This document shows positions 1 through 7,232 of a stretch of DNA of 9,741 bases, one piece after another. Both the position numbers and the translations under genes were made by a program. The stretch covers positions 1 through 9,741 of the forward strand of contig CAZIGM010000059.1 of the NCBI GenBank assembly GCA_964538675.1, given 5' to 3'. This DNA comes from CAZIGM01 sp964538675. GTDB lineage: Bacteria; Bacillota; Bacilli; Tepidibacillales; Tepidibacillaceae. The first letter of the stretch is position 1. Each line of letters opens with the position of its first letter. The notes under the pieces were generated by a model. It saw only the letters and a program-made list of their open reading frames with translations, was not told where the DNA came from and did not search any database.

Positions 1-497
1 TTAATAATTTCTTTGGTTTTTTTCTTATTTTCTTCCTCTCGTGAAGAAATACGATTATATATCACATCTGGAAGGGGCATTCTTTTTATAATCCACACCT
101 TTTTTGAAGGTAAGTAAAAATAACCATCTATCGTCAGATTCACTTTATCGAAGGATTCAGCTGTAATAACATATATAAGAATATTTGCTTTAATACCCAC
201 TTTAATAAGATCAATAAAGTTTTTTCTATTTCCTTTAAAGCCTTTTGGACCACTTGTAGTTAAAATACCAACTAGTGGACCAACTTTATAATACTTATTT
301 ATTTTCTTTAATCTAATGGGAACCGTTTCGTTATTACTATTAATATCTTTAATAATTATAAAATTTTTATAATTATTATTAAAACCCGATACAATTGAAG
401 GTAAAGATTTTGTAGTTACTTTTGGAAAATATATTTTTAAATAATTTAAGTGATTTTTAGGTTCAATTTTAATTAAGGCATATTTAGGTAGTTTCAT
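1..497 (-). CDS. YheC/YheD-like ATP-grasp protein, N-terminal part only (cut by window edge)
   Basis: Partial gene: 165 codons are visible from the ATG at 495-497 and the frame is still open at base 1. The visible part corresponds to the N-terminal half of the family. It has a variable first 70 residues, then YKVGPLVGILTT (about 70-81), where the neighbouring paralogues have RIGPLVGIFT and NLGPILGIL, then MPLPDVIYNRISSREEE (about 140-156), the PDVIYNR block shared by its neighbours. The ATP-grasp loop and metal-binding end lie outside the window. The start codon overlaps the stop of the upstream paralogue in an ATGA arrangement, with GAGGT about 8 nt before it, so the two are probably translationally coupled. 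In Bacillus this family is linked to the spore envelope; its exact reaction is not established. It could be full length or truncated beyond the edge. Confidence 0.85.
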   Translation of the reverse strand, partial: MKLPKYALIKIEPKNHLNYLKIYFPKVTTKSLPSIVSGFNNNYKNFIIIKDINSNNETVPIRLKKINKYYKVGPLVGILTTSGPKGFKGNRKNFIDLIKVGIKANILIYVITAESFDKVNLTIDGYFYLPSKKVWIIKRMPLPDVIYNRISSREEENKKKTKEII

Positions 498-1912
498 AAG
501 ATTACCTCATCCTTAAGGTGTTGTTTATTTTCACTAAAACCTGCTAAATGTGTTGCATATTGTAACAATAAAAGATTTGATTTTGTATAAGAGGTTTTTA
601 AAGAAGGGTGTTTAAAAATAGAACGACCAGGTTTTGAATTAACTTCGAATAACCAAATATTTTGATTGTTATCTATACCAATATCTAAACCTAATTCTCC
701 AATAGGATTGTTTTTACTTATCTCAATTGCCTGTGCAATATTAATTGCAGAAAATTTTATATTATTTACTACTGCATTTGATTGATTATTGAATTTATGG
801 TCAAGAAATTTTAATGCATCTAATAATTTTCCACCTGTTCTTAGGTGAGTAGTTACACTATTTCTTCCTGCTACCTTAGCTCCTATTGCAGTCACCTGCC
901 ATTCATCTATTTGATCTTTATGTAATTGCACACGAAAATCAACAGGATTATTTTGATATTTAATTAAATCTATACCTTGCTGTAAGAGATAGTTTCTCGC
1001 TCTTTTTTTAGAGAATATATATTTGTAAATAGAAGCGATATTTTTAAAATTTCTAGAAACATTATTTGAACCCAACCGATGTTTTAAAATGTAGTAGTTA
1101 TTTAATTTCTCAATTTTAAAAATTCCTAATCCTAGACTACCGTTAGTTGGTTTAAGATATATGACAGGGTATTTATTAACCATTTTTATGAATTTATCAA
1201 GCGAAGGATTAAGGTATGTCTCTGGAATATATTTATAACAATTTATATTACTGTTTAGAATTTGATATATATCCCATTTATTAAAAAAATCATAATTAAA
1301 TATTTGACCACCTAGGTTAAGATAATTTTGCTTGAAGTTTACAATTGTATCCTTTTTTTCAACAGTTCGATTAGGAATTCGATTATAAACTACATCAGGG
1401 AATGGAACTTCGATTGTTTGCCATGTTTTAATATTGTCATTCTTATTAACATGAAAAAAACCTTTAATTGTTTTAGTTTTCCAATTAACATTATTAGGTG
1501 TGAAAACAAAATAAAATGATGGAAAATAATGTTCAGGCTTTATTAAGCTTTTAAAAAATATGCTGTGTGGATGGCTCGCCGAAGTTGCTGGATTACTAAA
1601 CTTATTGCCGGTAATATCTGTAGTAAATATTCCGACAAGTGGTCCTATGCGTATTCCGTTTCTTTCTTTTTTTAATAATACTTTTTTTTTAAATGGGAAA
1701 AGTAAGCTCCTCTTTAAAGCTGTTGTTATGATGATTTCATTTTTTATAGACTTATAAGATTTAATAAAAACTTCTTTACTTTTTGTAAGCCCGAAATTAA
1801 TCGGGATTTTTTGGTTATTATTTAATTTTAGTTTTTGTAATAAAGAAGAGGGGATATATATTCTTTCCTGTTGACTTTTTAAAATTTTTACATCTACAGT
1901 AATGTAATTCAT
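494..1912 (-). CDS. YheC/YheD-family ATP-grasp protein (long, YheD-like form)
   Basis: 472 residues, close to the length of Bacillus YheD. An N-terminal variable domain (about 1-85) leads into RIGPLVGIFT (88-97) and FPDVVYNRIP (171-180). The ATP-grasp part follows: glycine-rich nucleotide loop LKPTNGSLGLG (253-263), DFRVQLHKD (325-333), and the acidic metal/phosphate end ELGLDIGID (406-414) with FEVNSKPGR (422-430). The ATP-grasp fold joins a carboxylate to an amine or thiol through an acyl-phosphate; the substrate for this family is unknown. Bacillus homologues are sporulation proteins associated with the forespore or coat. AGGAGG lies 9 nt before the ATG. The gene follows the structured repeat at 1958-2124 and overlaps the next paralogue by 4 nt. 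Family assignment is firm; function is inferred. Confidence 0.93.
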   Translation of the reverse strand: MNYITVDVKILKSQQERIYIPSSLLQKLKLNNNQKIPINFGLTKSKEVFIKSYKSIKNEIIITTALKRSLLFPFKKKVLLKKERNGIRIGPLVGIFTTDITGNKFSNPATSASHPHSIFFKSLIKPEHYFPSFYFVFTPNNVNWKTKTIKGFFHVNKNDNIKTWQTIEVPFPDVVYNRIPNRTVEKKDTIVNFKQNYLNLGGQIFNYDFFNKWDIYQILNSNINCYKYIPETYLNPSLDKFIKMVNKYPVIYLKPTNGSLGLGIFKIEKLNNYYILKHRLGSNNVSRNFKNIASIYKYIFSKKRARNYLLQQGIDLIKYQNNPVDFRVQLHKDQIDEWQVTAIGAKVAGRNSVTTHLRTGGKLLDALKFLDHKFNNQSNAVVNNIKFSAINIAQAIEISKNNPIGELGLDIGIDNNQNIWLFEVNSKPGRSIFKHPSLKTSYTKSNLLLLQYATHLAGFSENKQHLKDEVIL

Positions 1913-1957
1913 ACTGTATTTCCTCCTATACTTTGAATCAAATCTTTTGTCCTTTTC

Positions 1958-2124
1958 AATAAAGCCGAACTTTATTCACATGGAGTTTTAACTCCATCTG
2001 AATTCTAGTACTCAAGAGTACAAGTGACGCTAAGACACTAAAGTGTCGAGTCGTCCTATGTGAGACTTATCCTGAATTCATTCTCCCCCCGCTTAAGAAG
2101 TGGGGGTCTTATCTTATCTGGATA
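1958..2124 (-). repeat. Structured inter-genic repeat, copy 1 (minus orientation)
   Basis: Read on the minus strand, this stretch begins TATCCAGATAAGATAAGA. It then holds four or five hairpins: CCCCCACTT/AAGCGGGGG; GACAC-UUUA-GUGUC; GUACU-CUUG-AGUAC; ATGGAGTT-AA-AACTCCAT; and a terminal AATAAAG-TTCGG-CTTTATT stem. A second copy lies at 6366-6520 on the plus strand; the 79-base core (AGAATGAATT to GAGTACTA) differs at only four positions. Copy 1 begins 11 nt after the stop of the minus-strand gene ending at 2136 and ends 45 nt before the next minus-strand start, so it would be transcribed in this sense. There is no open frame in it. It could be a small non-autonomous transposable element (the C-rich/G-rich end hairpin resembles IS200/IS605-type ends), a TnpB-type omega-RNA relic, or a cis-acting RNA. 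I cannot decide between these. Confidence 0.8.
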
Positions 2125-2135
2125 AGCAAAACATT

Positions 2136-3239
2136 TTAGTTCGTTAAAGTTAATTTATGTAAATATTTTGCATATAAAATTGGCTGAACAATAGATTTGT
2201 AAGTTATATTATCATTATTTAATAATGCAAATAATCTTCTACCAGGCTTTGAATTTACCTCAATAATCCACACTTTGCCTTTTTTGTCAATTCCAATATC
2301 CAATCCTAATTCAACTAAATGACCATGAATTGATTCTAAATAAGTGGGCAAAGTAGTAGCTATTTCATTAATTTGTTTTAGTATCTCTTTTGTTTTTATT
2401 TCTCCAAATTCTTGCATTAATAGACTATGTGTAGGTTTAACAGCACTATCACTGTATAGATTTGATGTTATATTAGAAGAGGACCCAATTCTAGCTCCAT
2501 TACCAGTTACTTCCCAATTACCATTTGAATTTTTTTGCACTAATACACGGATATCAAATGGGTTGTTAGTACTAGTATTTAAATTCAAGTATTGTTGGAT
2601 TAAGTATCTTTTATTAAAAGTAAAAATATTAATCCATTCAAATAATTTTGCTGGTTTATTAAATTGATAGTATATATTCTTACAATATAAATCGCGCCCT
2701 ATTACTTCGTATTTATTATTATGTTTCGATATTTTTATAACACCTTTACCATGAGTTCCACCAACAGGTTTTAAAATAACAGGAAATAATTTTAGCCATT
2801 TATCTATTTGCTGCCAATCATTATTATAGAGGCTGGTTTTTGGAAGATGTTTCTTAAAATATGAGTGCTTAGCTAAAATATTATATATTTGCCATTTACC
2901 ATTTAACCCTTTGCCTAAAAACCTAATGTTTTTTTGTTTTCTTAATAACTTTATATAAGGTTTATAAAATAAATAATTTTTAGATGAATTATAAAAGCAA
3001 CGATCGTATATTAAATTTGGTAAAGGAAATTTTTTTGTTTCCCAATTCTGATTTATAAAATTGTATTGAAATCCTTTAATTATTTTTTTTTGAAAATCTA
3101 TGTAATTGGGATAAAATACATAAACTTGTATATTGTAACGAAGACCTAGTTGTTGCAAATTTTTATAAAAATATTTTTCTACAAATAAATTTTTATTTTT
3201 ACAAACCATAATTCCCAATATTGTAGTAACACTTTCCAT
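2136..3239 (-). CDS. YheC/YheD-family ATP-grasp protein (short, YheC-like form)
   Basis: 367 residues, about 80-100 shorter than its neighbours because the N-terminal variable domain is missing; it opens almost directly with TTILGIMVCKN, equivalent to the GPLVGI block. Length matches Bacillus YheC. FPLPNLIYDR (71-80) is a divergent PDVIYNR block. ATP-grasp features are LKPVGGTHGKG (156-166), FDIRVLVQKN (228-237), GNGARIGSSSN (246-256) and ELGLDIGID (310-318) with IEVNSKPGRRLF (326-337). The nucleotide loop GGTHGKG differs from the NGxLGLG of the other copies, so its substrate may differ. AGGTGG precedes the ATG by 6 nt. It is 48 nt downstream of the YheD-like gene at 4637 and probably in the same transcript. 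A sporulation role is inferred from the family. Confidence 0.92.
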   Translation of the reverse strand: MESVTTILGIMVCKNKNLFVEKYFYKNLQQLGLRYNIQVYVFYPNYIDFQKKIIKGFQYNFINQNWETKKFPLPNLIYDRCFYNSSKNYLFYKPYIKLLRKQKNIRFLGKGLNGKWQIYNILAKHSYFKKHLPKTSLYNNDWQQIDKWLKLFPVILKPVGGTHGKGVIKISKHNNKYEVIGRDLYCKNIYYQFNKPAKLFEWINIFTFNKRYLIQQYLNLNTSTNNPFDIRVLVQKNSNGNWEVTGNGARIGSSSNITSNLYSDSAVKPTHSLLMQEFGEIKTKEILKQINEIATTLPTYLESIHGHLVELGLDIGIDKKGKVWIIEVNSKPGRRLFALLNNDNITYKSIVQPILYAKYLHKLTLTN

Positions 3240-3287
3240 TCAAATCCACCTAACCTTTTATTCATACTTTTATAGCTTTAAAAATTT

Positions 3288-4637
3288 TTATGTCTGATAA
3301 TTTGTTTTAAATATTACATATTGAATCAAGCGATTAACGGACGGTCTTGGTTCATATGTTGTTTTTTGGTCATCATTTTTTGAAGGTTTTGAATTTACCT
3401 CTAGTAACCATAGTCTCCCATTATTATCTAAAGCTAAATCAATCCCAAGTTCAGCAAATTGTCCAGAAGATGATAATTCAATATGTTTTGCAACTGCTAG
3501 TGCGTATTTTTTAAAGTGTTCCCTAGATATTTTCATTGCCAAGGTGGGGTTGGCTAATTTAATTGTTTTCATTACAGTACTTTGAGTTCCGCCTTGAGCA
3601 ATATTTGAAACAATATACTGGTCTTTAGCCATTCTAGCAACCATTGAAGTTACTGCCCATTTCCCGAATTTGTTTTTTTGAACTAAAATTCGAAAATCAA
3701 TTGGGCGATTTTCATAGCTAATTAAATTTAATCCTTTTTGTATTAAATATTGTTTGGAAGAAATTCTGGGTATTAGATACTTATACATATTAATGTAATT
3801 TTTAAAATTTTTTGTTGTAGAACTTTGAATTGATGAAGATTGAGTTGTGTAACCAGTGTTCGTTTTTTCAACTTTAATAATACCTAGCCCTAAAGCTCCA
3901 TTTGTAGGTTTTAGATAAATAATACGAGACTTATTCACCATGTATTTGATAGTTTTGTTTCCTTTATATAGTATTGTTTCTGGCATTATCTTTTTTATTG
4001 GCGTTTGGTTAAGTAATTGATAAACTTCCCATTTATTTAGAAAGCTACTATTAAAAAAAGTAAAATTATAACGATCTTGAAGTGATTTAATCTTAGGTAA
4101 TAATTTTTTTTCTAAACTCCTTGATGAGATTCGATTATATATAACATCGGGTATAGGAAAAGTTTTTTTCTCCCATTTTTCGTTTAATAAAGTCCATCCA
4201 ATAATACTATTAGTTTGGGTATTTATGTTATCGTAGGTAAAAAAATATGAGAGCACACCCTTTTTACGAGCATTTTTTGATAGTTCACATGCGAAATGGG
4301 TTAAATTACCAAACGGAAGTTTTGATTGATTACTTTGAATTGATTGTACTAAAATACCTAATATAGGACCTAAGTTTAATCCTGTTTTTGAATTATATTT
4401 TGCACGTAGTTCTATCCCGTCGGGTATATGAAGTAGGTTTGCAACTGGTGCTGATACTCTTAAAATATTACTTTTGTTTACATTGGGTGCTAAAATTATG
4501 TCAGTTTTTTTGTTTCCGAAGCTAAGATTAAACGGTCTATATAAAGGAAGGTTTAATTTACTTCTTACTAACGAGTTGGTATAAATAATATTGGGAAATA
4601 TACCAGTATAGGGTTCTACTTGAATTGTTAACGCCAT
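3288..4637 (-). CDS. YheC/YheD-family ATP-grasp protein (YheD-like), first gene of the minus-strand cluster
   Basis: 449 residues, the usual YheD length. The N-terminal domain (1-85) ends in LNLGPILGIL (87-96), followed by FPIPDVIYNRISSRSLEKK (160-178). The ATP-grasp core shows LKPTNGALGLG (242-252), YLIQKGLNL (297-305), DFRILVQKN (314-322), ELGIDLALD (396-404) and LEVNSKPSKND (412-422). Tip residues are therefore intact, although the usual NSKPGR is NSKPSK. GGAAGG stands about 9 nt before the ATG. It leads the minus-strand cluster and is divergent from yheB, from which it is separated by 143 bp containing several inverted repeats. In Bacillus, yheC and yheD are made in the mother cell; a candidate CATA-type promoter lies upstream here. 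The enzymatic substrate is unknown. Confidence 0.93.
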   Translation of the reverse strand: MALTIQVEPYTGIFPNIIYTNSLVRSKLNLPLYRPFNLSFGNKKTDIILAPNVNKSNILRVSAPVANLLHIPDGIELRAKYNSKTGLNLGPILGILVQSIQSNQSKLPFGNLTHFACELSKNARKKGVLSYFFTYDNINTQTNSIIGWTLLNEKWEKKTFPIPDVIYNRISSRSLEKKLLPKIKSLQDRYNFTFFNSSFLNKWEVYQLLNQTPIKKIMPETILYKGNKTIKYMVNKSRIIYLKPTNGALGLGIIKVEKTNTGYTTQSSSIQSSTTKNFKNYINMYKYLIPRISSKQYLIQKGLNLISYENRPIDFRILVQKNKFGKWAVTSMVARMAKDQYIVSNIAQGGTQSTVMKTIKLANPTLAMKISREHFKKYALAVAKHIELSSSGQFAELGIDLALDNNGRLWLLEVNSKPSKNDDQKTTYEPRPSVNRLIQYVIFKTNYQT

Positions 4638-4679
4638 TATTTACACCTTCCTAATTATTATGAATAATTATCAATTGCT

Positions 4680-4708
4680 AATTCATAGTATGAATTGTAA
4701 ACTTACAA
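4680..4708. promoter_or_regulatory. Two adjacent perfect inverted repeats in the yheD/yheB divergent region
   Basis: AATTCATA-G-TATGAATT at 4680-4696 is followed immediately by TTGTAA-AC-TTACAA at 4695-4708. Both are perfect and short-spaced, and no poly-T tract follows them, so they look like protein-binding sites rather than terminators. They sit between divergent genes, where one regulator could serve both. In AT-rich DNA short palindromes arise by chance, so this is a moderate call. Confidence 0.4.
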
Positions 4709-4714
4709 GGTGTT
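4685..4714 (-). promoter_or_regulatory. Possible mother-cell (sigma-K/sigma-E-like) promoter for the YheD-like gene
   Basis: On the minus strand AACACC is followed after 16 nt by CATACTATG, about 48 bp before the ATG at 4637. This approximates the sigma-K pattern (AC, about 16 nt, CATAnnnTA), and the CATACTAT part also approximates the sigma-E -10 (CATACAnT); the -35 fits sigma-E poorly. The placement suits a sporulation gene, but the element overlaps a palindrome and could be a chance match. Confidence 0.3.
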
Positions 4715-4744
4715 AGGCTATTGCCTTAGATAAGAGTCAATTCA

Positions 4745-4758
4745 TCTATCTAGATAGA
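4745..4758. promoter_or_regulatory. 14-bp perfect palindrome just upstream of yheB
   Basis: TCTATCTAGATAGA is its own reverse complement and lies 22 bp before the GTG start of yheB, immediately upstream of its Shine-Dalgarno region. It could be an operator or a small hairpin in the yheB leader. A weak sigma-A-like pair for yheB (TTACAA 4703-4708, 18 nt, TAGATA 4727-4732) would place the palindrome at or just after the transcription start. Confidence 0.35.
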
Positions 4759-4780
4759 GTATGAAACGGGGAATGCTTTA

Positions 4781-5881
4781 GTGTATTTTATTATTATAGC
4801 TACAGTAATAGGTATTATTATAGGTACTCTTACCAACCATCTTGCAATAAAGATGCTATTTCATCCATATAATGCATGGAAAATAGGCGGTTGGCATATT
4901 CCATTTACTCCTGGTTTGATTCCAAAAAGAAAAGAAGAAATTGCTAATCGATTAGGTCGCATTGTAGAGGATTATCTTTTTACAATTGATGGGATGAAAG
5001 ATTTTATTGATAAATCTGGTTTTAAGGAAAAGATATTTGACAATATAATGAATAATATTGAGGAGTATAAAAAGAAGAATAGGAAAGTTGGGGAAGAAGT
5101 ATCAGCATTATTTAAACATGATTGGCAAATAGTATTGAGAAACATAAAAGATAAAAAGTTAGATGATTTTTTAATTAATGATGAGATAAGAAAAAAAACA
5201 TTAGAAGAAATCTTATCAGAAGAAACGTTAGGTAACATTGATGATAAAATTGAACATCTATCAAGGTATATAATTGATATATTAAGTGAATATATTTTAT
5301 CACTAGACGGTAAACGTAAAGTTAAATCAGTAATTAGCCAGCTTTTGAATAAAAGTGGAGTGATGGGATTTTTAACGGGATTTATAATTGATATTGATAA
5401 AATTAACGAAAGAACAATATCTTATTTAGATCAAGTTCTTGCTCAAGAGGAAACACAACAATCTATTAACAAATTTCTTTATAGTATTTGGATTAAAGCT
5501 AAAGAAGAACCTATAGGGATATGGATTGATAAATTTGAGGATACTATAAAAATTGAAATAGATAATATGTTTTCAAAAGGGTTGTCCTATTTAGGCAATA
5601 TTTCAATTAATGAAATATTAATAAAATTAGAAGAAAATAATTATATTGAGAAGATTTTTTATTTCTTTAGTGAATTAATAATAGAAAGGTTGAATAAGTT
5701 TTTTAGTTATCTATCAATTTCTAAAGTAGTTGAGACGGAAGTAAACAATTTTTCAACAGAACTGGTTGAAAAGATGATTTTAGATATATCCGGAAGAGAG
5801 TTAAAAATGATTACATATTTTGGTGGAGTATTGGGTGGATTAATTGGATTCCTTCAAGGTATATTGTATATGTTGTTCTAA
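4781..5881 (+). CDS. yheB: DUF445 membrane protein, YheB-like
   Basis: 366 residues, near the length of Bacillus YheB (377). It has a hydrophobic N-terminal segment (about 2-18) followed by the family signature TNHLAIKMLFHPY (18-30) and GGWHIPFTPGLIPKRKEEIA (36-55). A long, charged, helical middle follows, and a C-terminal transmembrane helix (about 343-366, YFGGVLGGLIGFLQGILYMLF). The layout suggests anchoring at both ends with the central helical region on one face of the membrane. Biochemical function is unknown; in Bacillus the gene neighbours yheA, yheC and yheD, and all are present here. The start is GTG, preceded by GGGGA with 8 nt spacing; upstream ATG codons in this frame are absent. 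It diverges from the YheD-like gene. Confidence 0.93.
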   Translation: MYFIIIATVIGIIIGTLTNHLAIKMLFHPYNAWKIGGWHIPFTPGLIPKRKEEIANRLGRIVEDYLFTIDGMKDFIDKSGFKEKIFDNIMNNIEEYKKKNRKVGEEVSALFKHDWQIVLRNIKDKKLDDFLINDEIRKKTLEEILSEETLGNIDDKIEHLSRYIIDILSEYILSLDGKRKVKSVISQLLNKSGVMGFLTGFIIDIDKINERTISYLDQVLAQEETQQSINKFLYSIWIKAKEEPIGIWIDKFEDTIKIEIDNMFSKGLSYLGNISINEILIKLEENNYIEKIFYFFSELIIERLNKFFSYLSISKVVETEVNNFSTELVEKMILDISGRELKMITYFGGVLGGLIGFLQGILYMLF

Positions 5882-5911
5882 TAAACAGATTTTAATATAT
5901 TTTAAAAGGGT

Positions 5912-5940
5912 TTGAAAAAATTAAATAGAAGTAGTTTAAA
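5912..5940 (+). promoter_or_regulatory. Possible sigma-A promoter for yheA
   Basis: TTGAAA (5912-5917), 17 nt, then TTTAAA (5935-5940) lies about 58 bp before the yheA start in the 117-bp gap after yheB. The -35 and spacing are good and the -10 is mediocre. No terminator is visible between yheB and yheA, so cotranscription is also possible. Confidence 0.3.
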
Positions 5941-5998
5941 TAAGTTAAGAATCATATTAGTATAAGTGGATTAAAATTTAATGAAGGGATTGATTTAT

Positions 5999-6352
5999 AT
6001 GTCAAATATTTATGATAAAGCGCATGAATTAGCGGGGTTGATAGGAGAAAACGAACATTATGTACAACTTAAGGAACTATCCGAAAAAATAAAAACAAAC
6101 AAAGAACATTTAGATATGATTGAGAGTTATCAAAAGAAACAGTTCGAATTATATCAAAAGAAGGAATCGGGAAACGAATTAACTGATGAAGAATATAAAG
6201 AATTAAATGACCAATACCAAGAATTAATGTTAGTAGATGATGTTAAAGATTTATTTCAAGCTGAACATCAATTAAGCTTATTAATAAACGATATATACCG
6301 TATCATTAATGGACCTTTAACTGCATTAAGTCCCCAAGAAAATAAAGAATAA
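5999..6352 (+). CDS. yheA: YlbF/YmcA-family protein, YheA-like
   Basis: 117 residues from the ATG at 5999, identical in length to Bacillus YheA. The protein is acidic, soluble and nearly all helical. It has an N-terminal helix (SNIYDKAHELAGLI), a long charged helix rich in Lys, Gln and Glu around 20-60, a turn at NELTDEEY (59-66), and a C-terminal helix DLFQAEHQLSLLINDIYRIING (84-105). That pattern is typical of the DUF964 helical-bundle family; YlbF and YmcA in Bacillus form a complex affecting competence, biofilm and sporulation decisions, but YheA has no settled role. An in-frame ATG at 5981 lacks a Shine-Dalgarno sequence, whereas AAGGGA stands 9 nt before 5999, so I prefer the shorter start. 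Confidence 0.9.
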   Translation: MSNIYDKAHELAGLIGENEHYVQLKELSEKIKTNKEHLDMIESYQKKQFELYQKKESGNELTDEEYKELNDQYQELMLVDDVKDLFQAEHQLSLLINDIYRIINGPLTALSPQENKE

Positions 6353-6365
6353 GAGTAATTAAGAA

Positions 6366-6520
6366 TATCCAAATAAGATAAGATTCCCACTTTATAAGTG
6401 GGGGAGAATGAATTTAGGATAAGTCTCTCATAGGACGACTTGACACTTTAGTGTCTTAGCGTCACTTGTACTCTTGAGTGCTAATATCGCAGAAAACGCG
6501 ATATAAGTTCGGCTTTATAA
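6366..6520 (+). repeat. Structured inter-genic repeat, copy 2 (plus orientation)
   Basis: Inverted counterpart of the element at 1958-2124. It begins TATCCAAATAAGATAAGA and continues UUCCCACUU-UAU-AAGUGGGGG, in which two U-G wobbles replace C-G pairs of copy 1. GACAC-UUUA-GUGUC and GUACU-CUUG-AGUGC follow; the latter has U-G where copy 1 has U-A. It then has an ATATCGC/GCGATAT hairpin where copy 1 has the unrelated ATGGAGTT/AACTCCAT stem, and ends with the shared AAGTTCGGCTTTAT. It starts 13 nt after the yheA stop and ends 21 nt before the UPF0173 start, the same placement as copy 1. The tolerated wobbles favour function as RNA (or folded single-stranded DNA) in this orientation. Confidence 0.8.
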
Positions 6521-6541
6521 AAAATTTTGGGGTTGGTAAAA

Positions 6542-7228
6542 ATGAATATAAGATATCATGGACATAGTTGTGTTGAAATAATGGGTGAGAAGGCATCAAT
6601 TATTATAGATCCATTTATCAATGATAATCCACATACCAAGTTATCAACTAATGATATCAAAGTTGATTATATTTATATTACTCATGGACATGGAGATCAC
6701 TTGGGTGATGCAGTTGAAATTGCTAGAAATAATGATGCAATAGTTATAGCACCATATGAATTAGCAATGTATATGAGTTGGCAAGGTGTTAATATTCATC
6801 CGCTTCATATTGGTGGTAGCTTTCAATTTGATTTTGGTAGAATTAAGGCAATTCAAGCATTGCATGGTTCTTCGACAATTAATAATTTAACTAAGGATAT
6901 TACATATCTTGGGATGCCAAGTGGAGTAATTGTAGAGATGGATGGAAAAAAACTTTATCATGCTGGTGATACAGGACTATTTGGTGATATGGAACTTTTA
7001 GAAAAAGAACAACTTGATATGGCATTTTTACCTATTGGAGATAATTTTACAATGGGTCCAGAGGATGCATTGATAGCTGCTGAATTTATAAAAGCAAAAA
7101 AGACTATCCCGATTCATTATAATACGTTTCCTAATATCATACAGGATCCGAATAATTTCGTTAAATTATTATTTAGTAAAGGTATAAGTGGAGAAGTATT
7201 ACATGTTAATAAATGGGTAGCGGTATAG
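6542..7228 (+). CDS. UPF0173 metal-dependent hydrolase (metallo-beta-lactamase fold)
   Basis: 228 residues, the usual size for this family (Bacillus YtkL is about 227). Metal ligands are visible in order: the early YHGHSC (5-10), the signature THGHGDHLGD (47-56) supplying H48, H50, D52 and H53, H108 in ALHGSS, HAGDTGLFGDM (140-150) with D143, PIGDNFTMGPEDA (164-176), and H192 in IPIHYNTFP. All expected residues are present, so it should bind two metals and hydrolyse an unknown, probably cytosolic, substrate. The ATG at 6542 is preceded by GGGG with 9 nt spacing; a TTG at 6527 is in frame but lies inside the ribosome-binding region. It follows the structured repeat and ends 4 nt before a strong terminator. 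Confidence 0.93.
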   Translation: MNIRYHGHSCVEIMGEKASIIIDPFINDNPHTKLSTNDIKVDYIYITHGHGDHLGDAVEIARNNDAIVIAPYELAMYMSWQGVNIHPLHIGGSFQFDFGRIKAIQALHGSSTINNLTKDITYLGMPSGVIVEMDGKKLYHAGDTGLFGDMELLEKEQLDMAFLPIGDNFTMGPEDALIAAEFIKAKKTIPIHYNTFPNIIQDPNNFVKLLFSKGISGEVLHVNKWVAV

Positions 7229-7232
7229 AACT

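Noticed and set aside
1328..1757. Two short plus-strand open frames opposite the 472-aa YheC/D gene
   Set aside because: They lie entirely inside a well-supported gene on the other strand, have no convincing ribosome-binding sites and resemble no family.
2344..2667. 107-codon plus-strand frame opposite the short YheC-like gene
   Set aside because: Antisense shadow of the ATP-grasp coding sequence.
4761..4781. Six-codon leader ORF (MKRGML) whose stop overlaps the yheB GTG
   Set aside because: No ribosome-binding site of its own and it contains the yheB Shine-Dalgarno; probably chance.
4972..5238. 88-codon minus-strand frame inside yheB
   Set aside because: Antisense shadow with low-complexity Ser/Phe/Leu composition.
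6439..6460. TTGACA inside repeat copy 2 as a -35 promoter box
   Set aside because: No -10 at proper spacing, and copy 1 has TCGACA, so it is not conserved.
6366..6520. Repeat element as tRNA, T-box leader or CRISPR repeat
   Set aside because: No cloverleaf or acceptor end, no AGGGTGG T-box motif, and only two inverted copies 4 kb apart with no spacers.
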